Source of the DNA: Macrococcus sp. 19Msa1099
GTDB taxonomy: Bacteria > Bacillota > Bacilli > Staphylococcales > Staphylococcaceae
Direction: 5' to 3'
Length of the DNA stretch: 64,000 bases
NCBI GenBank assembly: GCA_019357535.2
Contig: CP079955.1
Span: 1,178,001 to 1,242,000, forward strand
Position numbers and translations under genes: made by a program. Within the stretch, counting starts at the first letter, position 1. Every line of letters starts with the position of its first letter. Below the pieces are notes generated by a model. That model saw nothing but the letters and a program-made list of their open reading frames with translations. It searched no databases and was not told where the DNA came from. Positions 33,245 through 40,475 of this stretch are shown piece after piece.

Positions 33245-34651
33245 TTACCATGCGTTACTTGTTATTATTCCGGCTGGTCGTTTTTGACCGAATCTATTTA
33301 AAGCTTGTGTCATTGCATCTACTTGGTCATCGTGTTTACCGTTTGGAAATACTGCTGATTCTTCTACTAAATCACTAGTGAAAGCTGCATTCGCAGGCAG
33401 ATAAACATTGCCCGCTTCTAAATAAGGCGTAATCGCTTGTGCTCTTACGACCTTACCGCCTTCAGGATTGACAGGTATGATACCACTAATCTCTCGTTTA
33501 AGCGTTGAAATAACCGCTGGACCATTTGCTTTGTCCTCAATCAATATCGTTCTAATACGTGAATACTTTTTAGCTAGTGACCTAACCGCCTGTACAGCAG
33601 TTGGGAAATCCATCTTCCCTCTTACTTGATCTAACAAGTACATATCAGCACCGACTTTGCCCCATACTTGACCGACAACATAGTCAGATGTATCCGCGTC
33701 CTTAAATGTTAAATCCCAACTGATTAATTGATTATCAAACCGAGATGGCGGTGTTGTATAGTACTTCCACCAACTGCGATTAAATAACGTACCTTCTCCT
33801 GGAGACGGTCGTTGTTGGTAAAGTGATGCCCATGTCTTACTTCCGACTTCTCGTTTCTTAAGGTCTGCCCATGATTCATCGTACCCAAGTTCCGGACAAA
33901 GCGCCTCACCTTCTTCACGTCCAAGTAAATCGTCATCATCTTCTGCTATTGCAGGTAATCTTAATCGCGTCCAATTATATGGACTCTTATCTAACAAACG
34001 ACCAATAAGGTCATCTTCATGCCATCGTGTCATAACAACAATAACCGATGCTCCTTTATGCAAACGAGTAGATAAAGTAGATTCCCATTCAGACCAAATC
34101 TTTTCTCTGATTGTTGGAGATTGAGCTTCTTCGTTATTCTTGATTGGATCATCAATAATCATCAAGTCTGCACCTTCACCGGTTATTGAACCACCGATAC
34201 CCGTTGCAATCATTCCACCTCTTGAACCGGATATGCCCCAGTTATTAGCAGCACTCTTTTCGTCTGATATCTTTTCGCCAAACACTCTATCACCGAACTC
34301 TTGCAATTTATTCCGATTAAGTCGACCAAACTTTCTTGCAAGACTATCAGAATACGCTGCTGCAATAACACGTTTACCAGGATTCTTCCCAATAAAAAAA
34401 GACGGAAATGATTCCGTCACTGTCATTGATTTACCATGTCGAGGTGGCATTTCAATTAATAAATATCGTTGTTCTCCATCTGCTATAGGTTGTAACTCAT
34501 TGCATATCAATTCGGTATGTCTAAAATGCTGATATGATCCATGATGTACAGTAACAACGTAATCTTTATAATATCGTCTCGATAGTTCTAACTTAGCTTG
34601 TTCAGCTAACGCCCTTTTTTGTTCATCGGTTAAATTCAACTTAACCACCAC
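33245..34651 (-). CDS. terL: Terminase large subunit
   Basis: This 468-residue packaging motor has the ATPase motifs EMPPRHGKSMTVTESFP (Walker A-like, about residue 70) and GADLMIIDDPIKNN (Walker B, about 155). Its RNase H-type nuclease motifs are LISWDLTFKDADTSDY (about 315) and HDDQVDAMTQAL near the end. It cuts the concatemer and pumps DNA through the portal. It overlaps terS by 11 nt. Confidence 0.96.
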   Translation of the reverse strand: MVVKLNLTDEQKRALAEQAKLELSRRYYKDYVVTVHHGSYQHFRHTELICNELQPIADGEQRYLLIEMPPRHGKSMTVTESFPSFFIGKNPGKRVIAAAYSDSLARKFGRLNRNKLQEFGDRVFGEKISDEKSAANNWGISGSRGGMIATGIGGSITGEGADLMIIDDPIKNNEEAQSPTIREKIWSEWESTLSTRLHKGASVIVVMTRWHEDDLIGRLLDKSPYNWTRLRLPAIAEDDDDLLGREEGEALCPELGYDESWADLKKREVGSKTWASLYQQRPSPGEGTLFNRSWWKYYTTPPSRFDNQLISWDLTFKDADTSDYVVGQVWGKVGADMYLLDQVRGKMDFPTAVQAVRSLAKKYSRIRTILIEDKANGPAVISTLKREISGIIPVNPEGGKVVRAQAITPYLEAGNVYLPANAAFTSDLVEESAVFPNGKHDDQVDAMTQALNRFGQKRPAGIITSNAW

Positions 34652-35147
34652 CTAAATTAGCAAGTTTTCTAAGTTCGTCTTCCGATAAGTTATTAAGAGC
34701 ATTGACATTATTCGTTATCTCGCCGCTATGCTCTATATCTCGCTTATCTCTCCACTCATTAGGTTTACGATTCTTAAGCCAGAATATCATCGCTGTTGTG
34801 TCAGGTGGTATTTCTTCTTCAATTTCAGTAACCTCTACATACTCTTCAGTAAGTACATAACCATCTTCAATGTATGTTCTTTTCAACTTCAGAGGAACTT
34901 GTTTGACTATGGTTCTCTTTGTAGCTTTCTCATATAATGATTCTTCTACACGTATATCAGCAATCGTCTTATTTCTTTTTAAGGCGTCCGAAAGAGCCGG
35001 TTTAGACTTTTTATATTCCTTAAAAGTTGAATAAGCAACTCCTAACATTTTAGCTATTTCTTCATCGATATAGCCATCTCTACACCATGCTGATACTTCT
35101 TCTAATCTCGGTTCCACATGTGTGTCATATTTAGTTATTCTTGCCAT
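34641..35147 (-). CDS. terS: Terminase small subunit
   Basis: The ATG at 35147 (MARITKYDTHVEPRLEEVSA) is chosen; a GTG four codons upstream also fits the AGGAAG site. The 168-residue protein has an N-terminal helix-turn-helix (YIDEEIAKMLGVAYSTFKEY) for recognising the packaging site, a central helical part, and a C-terminal WLKNRKPNEWRDKR segment that contacts TerL. Confidence 0.9.
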   Translation of the reverse strand: MARITKYDTHVEPRLEEVSAWCRDGYIDEEIAKMLGVAYSTFKEYKKSKPALSDALKRNKTIADIRVEESLYEKATKRTIVKQVPLKLKRTYIEDGYVLTEEYVEVTEIEEEIPPDTTAMIFWLKNRKPNEWRDKRDIEHSGEITNNVNALNNLSEDELRKLANLGGG

Positions 35148-35195
35148 CTCATATATCACTTCCTAACACGCTAATTGCTTTAATTTATTTGTATA

Positions 35196-35244
35196 AACTG
35201 GATGAAGTAAGGGTAACCAATCTTTATAACGCTAGTATCCAGTT
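35196..35244. repeat. Inverted repeat upstream of terS, possible packaging or late-promoter element
   Basis: AACTGGAT (35196-35203) and ATCCAGTT (35237-35244) flank 33 bp containing GTTATAAAG on the minus strand. The position upstream of terS and downstream of the late activator gene suits a cos/pac site or a RinA-type promoter lacking a -35. Sequence alone cannot decide. Confidence 0.35.
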
Positions 35245-35263
35245 AATTTATTGCACTAAAAAA

Positions 35264-35283
35264 CACCCACGATTAAGTGAGTG
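35264..35283 (-). terminator. Terminator after the 35296-35520 gene
   Basis: Minus strand CACTCAC-ttaatc-GTGGGTG followed by TTTTTTAG. Confidence 0.75.
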
Positions 35284-35295
35284 ATAAAGTAACAT

Positions 35296-35520
35296 TTATT
35301 CGCATTGTTCTTCTAAAAACTTTTCACCCTTTTGAGTAAGGTGGAAGTTTAAAGATTGATGACTCATCGTTTTATCCAAATGGATATTGCCATCCAAATA
35401 ACCTTCTTGAACCATGTAACCTAAATCAACATAAAATTGTTCTTCACTTAACAATCCCATTTTTGCACTTTCTGGATGTTTAAAGAATAGTAACATTTGA
35501 CACACTTTGGATTTTTCCAT
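35296..35520 (-). CDS. Hypothetical winged-helix-like phage protein
   Basis: This 74-residue protein starts MEKSKVCQMLLFFKHPES after TAGGAGACGTG; a longer in-frame reading begins inside the upstream hairpin. The LSEEQFYVDLGYMVQEGYLD and FHLTQKGEKFLEEQ segments resemble a small winged-helix fold (YjcQ-like). It is a single-gene unit with its own terminator between the late activator and the terminase genes. Confidence 0.75.
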   Translation of the reverse strand: MEKSKVCQMLLFFKHPESAKMGLLSEEQFYVDLGYMVQEGYLDGNIHLDKTMSHQSLNFHLTQKGEKFLEEQCE

Positions 35521-35569
35521 TTTCACGTCTCCTATAAATTTAATGGCACATTTACATGTACAGTTTAAT

Positions 35570-35726
35570 AATACAAAAACCACCTAGAAATTACTAGATG
35601 GTTTCCATACATATTTTTTGAAAGGAGATTACTCATGGCAAAGTAAACGAAGAACCGCTAGGTTCATGCAGTGCGAGGTACAAAAACAAGTTTTTGAATG
35701 ATTGTAGTGTACTACGCTCCGACCTA
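35570..35726 (-). ncRNA. Putative ~155-nt phage small RNA
   Basis: A TATAAT (35738-35733, minus strand) starts a region without a protein gene that ends in a strong terminator. The RNA could fold GAACC-tagc-GGTTC and CAAAAAC-tt-GTTTTTG. It contains TCTCCTTTC, identical to the anti-Shine-Dalgarno end of 16S rRNA and complementary to ribosome-binding sites. On the opposite strand the same site is a good SD followed by a three-codon ORF (ATG GCA AAG TAA). Confidence 0.45.
35577..35604 (-). terminator. Terminator of the putative small RNA
   Basis: Minus strand AAACCATCTAG-taattt-CTAGGTGGTTT followed by TTGTATTATT: 11 bp with one G-U. Confidence 0.8.
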
Positions 35727-35796
35727 CCTCCCATTATAGAGAATTTTTATAACCTTTCATAATCTTGAAAATAAGTAAAGTAAATTTGTGGATAAC

Positions 35797-36201
35797 TTAG
35801 TCTTTCAATAGTTCTGCAATTTCATTAAAAATCTGACTGATTCTTTGAGGAGAGCAATCAAGTTTTTCAGCTGAATCGTATATTGTATATCCTGATAGTT
35901 TGTCTGATAATACGATTGCCATTCTTTCATCGATTACTCTGTCCCATCTATTTTGAATGTATTTCACTTTGTTCTCAAGCCTTGTAATTGTCTTATCCGT
36001 CTTAAGAATTCGATTAATCTCGTTAAATACTGGATCAGAATTACTTCCATTACCTTTTGGCAGCGTTGCTTCAATGCCATATAACGCTGTATTACCACCC
36101 ATAATATTTTCATAATAACTTCTTTTTAATTCGAATATTCTTTTGATATAAATCGGATAATTATTGATGATATCTTTAATCTGTTCGGTCGTATAAGTCA
36201 T
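35797..36201 (-). CDS. ArpU/RinA-type late gene transcription activator
   Basis: This 134-residue protein ends with a sigma-70 region 4-like helix-turn-helix (MAIVLSDKLSGYTIYDSAEK, CSPQRISQIFNEIAELL). Length and domain match ArpU/RinA regulators, which switch on the packaging-structure-lysis genes. Its position, last in the early-middle block and just upstream of terminase, is exactly where RinA is encoded in staphylococcal phages. Confidence 0.85.
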   Translation of the reverse strand: MTYTTEQIKDIINNYPIYIKRIFELKRSYYENIMGGNTALYGIEATLPKGNGSNSDPVFNEINRILKTDKTITRLENKVKYIQNRWDRVIDERMAIVLSDKLSGYTIYDSAEKLDCSPQRISQIFNEIAELLKD

Positions 36202-36217
36202 GGTTTATTGTTCCCCT

Positions 36218-36703
36218 TTATAAGTAGTTGTAGATGATTCCGTTATTACTTGTTATTGGTCTTTTATTTTCTTTAAACCAGGTATATGGAATACTGGCTC
36301 TATTTAACGTTTCCTTGAGCTCCTTTAGTTCTTGGATGTCTAATCTATATAACTCGTTAAACTTCGTAAATAAGATAAGAATAAAGCAAATGCCACCCTT
36401 TTCATGAGTCTTGGTCAAGTACTCAATCTGGTGCTGCTCGATATTCTTAAATGGCAGATTGGTCAGTGATGTCTGCTTTGTATCAAATGCGATAAATTTT
36501 CCGTTATAAATGCCGATAAAGTCGACTGTTGATTTTTTGGTATACCTGGCATCAAATATCTTTCCGTTCCTGCTCCTATGCGTCATAGGTGTTGGAATCT
36601 TATTGATTGTCGCTATATCTTTTAAATCGTATTGAATATTGGATCGTTCGATTAATGTTTCCAAGTATTTACCTCTATTACGTTGACTTGTTTTCTTTTG
36701 CAT
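36218..36703 (-). CDS. recU: Holliday junction resolvase RecU-like
   Basis: This 161-residue protein has the RecU signature NRGKYLETLIERSNIQYDLK, TPMTHRSRNGKIFDARYTKK, STVDFIGIYNGKFIAFDTKQ; the D and E/K residues of the last two segments form the PD-(D/E)XK active site. It resolves four-way DNA junctions, probably before packaging of recombined DNA. It is shorter than host RecU (~200). The start follows GGGAGGTAGAA. Confidence 0.92.
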   Translation of the reverse strand: MQKKTSQRNRGKYLETLIERSNIQYDLKDIATINKIPTPMTHRSRNGKIFDARYTKKSTVDFIGIYNGKFIAFDTKQTSLTNLPFKNIEQHQIEYLTKTHEKGGICFILILFTKFNELYRLDIQELKELKETLNRASIPYTWFKENKRPITSNNGIIYNYL

Positions 36704-36821
36704 TTCTACCTCCCAGGAAGTTCTTTAATACGTTTAAAGATGCCTTTGCTTTGTCCTTAGTACGTTCCACGTTTTTGTCTTGCATGATTCTCAGCGTTCT
36801 TTCCTGTTTTAAGCGGTTCAT
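36678..36821 (-). CDS. Possible small ORF overlapping HNH and RecU genes
   Basis: A 47-codon frame from ATG 36821 encodes MNRLKQERTLRIMQDKNVER and KASLNVLKNFLGGRN, ending 25 nt inside recU. It overlaps the 3' end of the HNH gene in another frame. It reads like a real lysine-rich helical C-terminus but has no clear ribosome-binding site. It may be the tail of a gene displaced by the HNH insertion. Confidence 0.3.
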   Translation of the reverse strand: MNRLKQERTLRIMQDKNVERTKDKAKASLNVLKNFLGGRNAKENKST

Positions 36822-37563
36822 CAAAATCAATATTGTGTTTGTGTCTATAACGAATTACACTGGCAGACAATCCTGTAAGCTCTGCAATTTCAGATAAAGT
36901 TCTTTCTTCTCCTTTATATTCCACTTTAATATTCCTCCTAGTATTTCTAGCTTGCTCTTTGGCATTACTCCAACGGCAGTTATTTGGCTCATAATCTCCA
37001 TCATTATCAATCCGATCAATAGATAGTGAGGATTCATACCCATTTGTGATAGCCCAATCTTGAAATGAAAAATAGCTAGTTAACCATTCTTCGCAAATAG
37101 TAATACCTCTACCGCCATATCTAGAATAATTAACACTATTCTCTTGATAACATCTACTTTTCATACCCTTATATATAGAGTAAAGCCTTGTATCAGTATA
37201 TTTGTTGTCGCTTTTTTCTTGAACTATACATCCGCATGATTTGACATATCCATTTACAAGTAAGTAAGTTTGTACCACCTTTCTATTTCCGCAATTGCAA
37301 TTACAGATATGATGACCTTTATTATTTATAACGATTCTTTCAATGGCTGTTAACCTACCAAATGTTTTTCCTATAATGTTAGGATATTTAATGCACCCAC
37401 ACGATAAAGTAATCTTACCGATTAATTTATCTTTTCTGACCCATTTTTCATTACCACATTCGCAAGTACATCTATAATATGTTTGCCTACCTTTCCTATG
37501 TTCTCTTTCATGAGCGGTAAGTTTCCCGAACTTTTTACCAGTTAAACTTTCTGATTTAAACAT
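36757..37563 (-). CDS. Free-standing HNH homing endonuclease with zinc-ribbon repeats
   Basis: This 268-residue protein starts MFKSESLTGKKFGKLTAHER after GGAGTGATGATC. It has two repeated N-terminal units, each with GKKFGKLT/GKTFGRLTAIE and paired cysteines (CTCECGN...CGC, CNCNCGN...CGC), zinc-ribbon DNA binding. An HNH-type core follows (YSRYGGRGITICEEW, SIDRIDNDGDYEPNNCRW), then a C-terminal NUMOD-like helix-turn-helix (LSEIAELTGLSASVIRYRHK). It is divergently transcribed from a ribbon-helix-helix gene with which it shares a regulatory region. It seems to be a mobile module inserted between MazG and recU. Confidence 0.88.
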   Translation of the reverse strand: MFKSESLTGKKFGKLTAHEREHRKGRQTYYRCTCECGNEKWVRKDKLIGKITLSCGCIKYPNIIGKTFGRLTAIERIVINNKGHHICNCNCGNRKVVQTYLLVNGYVKSCGCIVQEKSDNKYTDTRLYSIYKGMKSRCYQENSVNYSRYGGRGITICEEWLTSYFSFQDWAITNGYESSLSIDRIDNDGDYEPNNCRWSNAKEQARNTRRNIKVEYKGEERTLSEIAELTGLSASVIRYRHKHNIDFDEPLKTGKNAENHARQKRGTY

Positions 37564-37602
37564 GATCATCACTCCTATATAACTTATATAACCCATATAA
37601 CT

Positions 37603-37654
37603 ATTATATCCTTTTGTCTTAGTTATTGCAATATAGGTTATATAACCTTATAAT
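37603..37654. promoter_or_regulatory. Divergent promoters sharing one palindromic -35, with RHH-type operator repeats
   Basis: TTGCAA (37626-37631) is its own reverse complement. To the right, 17 nt then TATAAT (37649-37654) drives the RHH gene; to the left, 17 nt then TATAAT (37608-37603, minus strand) drives the HNH gene. Palindrome GGTTATATAACC and repeated TATATAAC elements on both sides (37575-37648) look like operators for the small regulator. Confidence 0.75.
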
Positions 37655-37674
37655 GCATTTGAGGAGTGATATTA

Positions 37675-37824
37675 ATGGCGATTGATAAAACTAAAAATAA
37701 ACAAGTATTGGTTACAATACCCAATGAATTGTTGAAAGAAATTGAAGATTTCCAATTTGAGAACAGAATACCTAATCGAAATGAAGCAATCAGACGATTA
37801 TTAGAAAAAGGACTAAATCAATAG
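37675..37824 (+). CDS. Ribbon-helix-helix (CopG/Arc-like) regulator
   Basis: This 49-residue protein: beta strand KQVLVTIPNELL, then helices EIEDFQFENRIPNRNEAIRR and LLEKGL, the RHH fold. GAGGAGTGATATTA precedes ATG. It is transcribed away from the HNH endonuclease gene and ends in a terminator. By position it autoregulates and controls the endonuclease. It is the only + strand gene within the early region between RinA and the antirepressor. Confidence 0.88.
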   Translation: MAIDKTKNKQVLVTIPNELLKEIEDFQFENRIPNRNEAIRRLLEKGLNQ

Positions 37825-37832
37825 TCCTTTTT
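37805..37832 (+). terminator. Terminator overlapping the RHH stop codon
   Basis: AAAAAGGACT-aaatcaat-AGTCCTTTTT, followed by further T; it can work in both directions. Confidence 0.8.
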
Positions 37833-37835
37833 TAT

Positions 37836-38138
37836 TTATAAATCAGATTCTTTCACAAACACACCATCAATCATCTTTCCTTTTCTATCCTTTATCTCGT
37901 TGTAAGCTATATCGATACACTCGTTTATATCAATATTCATTTGCATTGCGAGTATAGTCATAACCACGTACATATCGCCTAATGCATCTTTGATAAGTTC
38001 AGGTTTACCCTTCGCCATCCCTTCTCCTAGCTCCCCGAATTCTTCTACTAATTTCAACATTTGCTTATTCGGATCAGCTATGTTTAAATTACGGTCTATT
38101 GCCCATTTTTTAATTAGTTCCGTTGTCATTTTAATCAT
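37836..38138 (-). CDS. MazG-like nucleotide pyrophosphohydrolase
   Basis: This 100-residue protein has the MazG-like EExxE...D pattern: LKLVEEFGELGEGMAKGKPE and LIKDALGDMYVVMTILAMQM, forming a four-helix bundle that binds Mg2+. Such enzymes hydrolyse NTPs/dNTPs or alarmones; phages may use them to change nucleotide pools. It follows the 56-residue ORF at 38142 closely. Confidence 0.88.
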   Translation of the reverse strand: MIKMTTELIKKWAIDRNLNIADPNKQMLKLVEEFGELGEGMAKGKPELIKDALGDMYVVMTILAMQMNIDINECIDIAYNEIKDRKGKMIDGVFVKESDL

Positions 38139-38141
38139 TAC

Positions 38142-38312
38142 TTATCCCTCTCTTCTCATCACTTTATGTTCTTTTACTTTGTAAAATTCTTTATATGGTA
38201 CTTCTAATGCTTTCAGATAATCCTTAGCACATTGTTTGTTTGAAAATGATTCAACAATCTGATTCTGCGGATCAATTACATTCCAGTCGCTATGTGAGTA
38301 AATAATTTTCAT
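38142..38312 (-). CDS. Small phage protein (56 residues)
   Basis: The frame MKIIYSHSDWNVIDPQNQIV, then AKDYLKALEVPYKEFYKVKE, ends just before mazG-like gene's start. Its start overlaps the previous gene's stop by 4 nt (ATGA), showing a tight early operon. The family is not recognised. Confidence 0.75.
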   Translation of the reverse strand: MKIIYSHSDWNVIDPQNQIVESFSNKQCAKDYLKALEVPYKEFYKVKEHKVMRREG

Positions 38313-38755
38313 TCAGTTTCACCTCGTTTCAAATCAGTCATAATTTTTAGGACCATCATCAATTCATGTTTTGCGATTTTCCACTTACCTTGTTCAATAG
38401 GTCCGAAACTTTCATCATCAGCTCTAACTTTGTAATACTCATACTTTTTGTTCAGAACATCTACCAACTTACTCCATCGCTTTTCAAGTTCACTAACCTT
38501 ATTTTTGTAAATATCAGCTCGTTCACGCGAAAGGTAAGAATCCATTTCTAAATTTTTAACATGATTCTCAAGTTCATCAGCACGTTGTTTGTAATCCATA
38601 GATTGTTCGACAACATCAATAATATCTTTGCGTACTTGCATAAGCTGCGTTCCTGTACTATTGATTACTCTTACATGTTCATCTTCGACATTTACTACTG
38701 TGTAGATAGTTTCGTCATATTTCTTGAGTTTGACATTATCTCCTATATTAGTCAT
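38309..38755 (-). CDS. Hypothetical protein with N-terminal SH3-like barrel and coiled coil
   Basis: ATG at 38755 (MTNIGDNVKLKKYDETIYTV) has AGGAGAATGACA before it. The 148-residue protein has a beta-rich KOW/SH3-like start (about 1-45), then a coiled coil (YKQRADELENHVKNLEMDSY) and a helical end. The function is unknown; part of the run of small early genes. Confidence 0.75.
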   Translation of the reverse strand: MTNIGDNVKLKKYDETIYTVVNVEDEHVRVINSTGTQLMQVRKDIIDVVEQSMDYKQRADELENHVKNLEMDSYLSRERADIYKNKVSELEKRWSKLVDVLNKKYEYYKVRADDESFGPIEQGKWKIAKHELMMVLKIMTDLKRGETE

Positions 38756-38757
38756 TG

Positions 38758-38880
38758 TCATTCTCCTTTTCTCAATCTATAGTGAATATAAAAGAATTCT
38801 AAAGTTCTCCAATGATCCCACTTGCGTTTTTTGCCAACCACAGACCAATATACTTTTCTGTATGGTGTTTTTCTCATCAT
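38758..38880 (-). CDS. Small basic phage protein (40 residues)
   Basis: MMRKTPYRKVYWSVVGKKRK then WDHWRTLEFFYIHYRLRKGE. Start overlaps the upstream gene's stop (ATGATG/TGA) and AAAGGAG lies upstream; its stop lies 2 nt before the next start. The family is unknown. Confidence 0.65.
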   Translation of the reverse strand: MMRKTPYRKVYWSVVGKKRKWDHWRTLEFFYIHYRLRKGE

Positions 38881-39047
38881 TCATTCTCCTTTTCGAGTAT
38901 CTCAACATCTCCGTCATGTTTGATAGCAATAATTAAAGCTTCTCGTGTATCTTCTGTTACGTATGCTTTACTTTTAAATGTCGTATATCCTTTAGATCTA
39001 TCTTCTGTGTACCATCTTGATTTACCAACCTTTATTACGTGTTTCAC
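38877..39047 (-). CDS. Small phage protein (56 residues), GTG start
   Basis: The frame starts GTG at 39047 after GAAAGGAGAGAGGG, MKHVIKVGKSRWYTEDRSKG, and ends DVEILEKENE, overlapping the next gene by 4 nt. It has a possible beta-rich fold. The family is not recognised. Confidence 0.7.
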   Translation of the reverse strand: MKHVIKVGKSRWYTEDRSKGYTTFKSKAYVTEDTREALIIAIKHDGDVEILEKENE

Positions 39048-39066
39048 AATCCCTCTCTCCTTTCGG

Positions 39067-39318
39067 TTAATCTAAACAAGGTAGTGTTCTTTTAATATTT
39101 CTTTGTAAATTATCAATAGCTATAAGAATGTCTTTAGCTGACGCTTCATGTCTATTAATTAAATCAATTCTCAAATTATCTAAGTCAACACACACGTCCC
39201 ACAATATGTCGTCCAACTCATTGATACGTTCTACAACTCTCATATCTGCGCTTGTCTCACCATAATATCTAATTCCCTCTGTTAATTGCTCTGCACTAAT
39301 TGTTGATTTAATTTCCAT
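39067..39318 (-). CDS. Hypothetical helical phage protein
   Basis: This 83-residue, mainly helical protein (ELDDILWDVCVDLDNLRIDL, ASAKDILIAIDNLQRNIKRT) has AGGAGGAATTGAGAG before its ATG. It is part of the early operon; no known domain. Confidence 0.75.
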   Translation of the reverse strand: MEIKSTISAEQLTEGIRYYGETSADMRVVERINELDDILWDVCVDLDNLRIDLINRHEASAKDILIAIDNLQRNIKRTLPCLD

Positions 39319-39339
39319 CTCTCAATTCCTCCTTGTGAG

Positions 39340-39558
39340 TTACTCTTCTGAACTTATATACTTTCCATCTCTGAATCGTCCTATTACGTCCTCACTTTTC
39401 AATGCTCTGTTCATTTTAGTTTTATAAAGTATTAATTTAAGCCATTCATTTTCAGGTCTGTTTCCTTCTTCTAATGCTTGTTGAAACGTGTCATAAATTC
39501 CGTAAGCTGAATCGTATGGTATAGAAAGTACATAATATTCTTTCTCGTCTTTACTCAT
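39340..39558 (-). CDS. Hypothetical phage protein
   Basis: This 72-residue protein has the form of a phage-encoded small protein of unknown role: EYYVLSIPYDSAYGIYDTFQ, then EDVIGRFRDGKYISSEE. AAGGAGGAAATGAG precedes the ATG. Confidence 0.75.
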   Translation of the reverse strand: MSKDEKEYYVLSIPYDSAYGIYDTFQQALEEGNRPENEWLKLILYKTKMNRALKSEDVIGRFRDGKYISSEE

Positions 39559-39613
39559 CTCTCATTTCCTCCTTGCGATTTTAAACTTAGGGTACTCTAG
39601 GTTATTGCTTAGG

Positions 39614-39961
39614 TTAGTTCAACAACTCTGGATGTTCGTGAATGTTGCCGACTACTGGTAACGTATTAATACGTTCAGATAGTGGTTCTATCACACCGTC
39701 CCACTCGAGTACAAAACTGCCTTCATCATACTTAACGAAACCATATAGTTCATAATAGTCATCGTAAACGATATCACCTTCAAATACTTCATCTTCCCCA
39801 ATGTCGGTAAGTCCTGTTGATTGCATGAGTACTCTATCATCTTCATCAACCACATAATTAAGTTCATCTAGTACATGAATACCATATCTATCAATTTCCA
39901 TTGTGAAATCGTCTAAAAAACGCTTTTTCTTTTTATCGAATATTCTAAACTTCAGTATCAT
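39614..39961 (-). CDS. YopX family protein
   Basis: This 115-residue protein matches YopX (SPbeta and staphylococcal phages): MILKFRIFDKKKKRFLDD at the start, then LMQSTGLTDIGEDEVFEGDI and GSFVLEWDGVIEPLSERI. It is a beta-rich protein of unknown function, frequent in early regions. Confidence 0.9.
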   Translation of the reverse strand: MILKFRIFDKKKKRFLDDFTMEIDRYGIHVLDELNYVVDEDDRVLMQSTGLTDIGEDEVFEGDIVYDDYYELYGFVKYDEGSFVLEWDGVIEPLSERINTLPVVGNIHEHPELLN

Positions 39962-39973
39962 ACTTTCTCCTCC

Positions 39974-40198
39974 TTAAAATAACTCCATCTGTTCTCCCTG
40001 CTGCAGCAATCCTTTATTATCTTTAGACCATAGCAGCACTAACTCTCCGTCAATCCTTTCGAATACTTGAATAAAAGGACTATTGTATTTTCTAATTGAT
40101 TCTAGGAACTCATTAACTGAGCCTTTAAATCCATAGTTCGTGTGCTGCTTTCTTAACCCTGTGCCATGTTCTACCATCATGTCTCTATACTTATCCAT
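39974..40198 (-). CDS. Hypothetical phage protein
   Basis: Start ATG 40198 (MDKYRDMMVEHGTGLRKQHT) follows TGAGGTGCTAC; 74 residues. It overlaps the upstream gene by 8 nt. Segments SIRKYNSPFIQVFERIDGEL and LLWSKDNKGLLQQG suggest a small alpha/beta fold. The family is not recognised. Confidence 0.75.
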   Translation of the reverse strand: MDKYRDMMVEHGTGLRKQHTNYGFKGSVNEFLESIRKYNSPFIQVFERIDGELVLLWSKDNKGLLQQGEQMELF

Positions 40199-40475
40199 GT
40201 AGCACCTCACAATCAAATATAGTTACTTGCAATCCAGGTACGTAATCAGCTTTATTTTCATAAAATCGTTCCATGTCGTTCATTGAATCGAATTCCTCCA
40301 CATAGACTTCTGATCCAACGTCTAATGCAACATAGGTATGTCCCTTTTCTTCGTCAGCATCAACTGAGAAGTAGATAGTACCGTAATGGTTATCAGTACT
40401 ATCAGTCTCCCAATTATTTCGCATGTAATGATTGAAGAGTTGTCTCCACTTGCTATAACTTAAAAACTTAATCAT
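40191..40475 (-). CDS. Hypothetical phage protein
   Basis: This 94-residue acidic protein, MIKFLSYSKWRQLFNHYMRN at the start, overlaps both neighbours (8 and 4 nt). The beta-rich centre reads TIYFSVDADEEKGHTYVALD. No domain recognised. Confidence 0.75.
   Translation of the reverse strand: MIKFLSYSKWRQLFNHYMRNNWETDSTDNHYGTIYFSVDADEEKGHTYVALDVGSEVYVEEFDSMNDMERFYENKADYVPGLQVTIFDCEVLHG

Noticed and set aside
31721-34532. Plus-strand ORFs opposite portal and terminase
   Set aside because: Antisense shadows of conserved genes.
35636-35647. Three-codon ORF (ATG GCA AAG TAA) behind a strong SD on the plus strand
   Set aside because: Too short to call a gene; treated as the complement of a possible sRNA instead.
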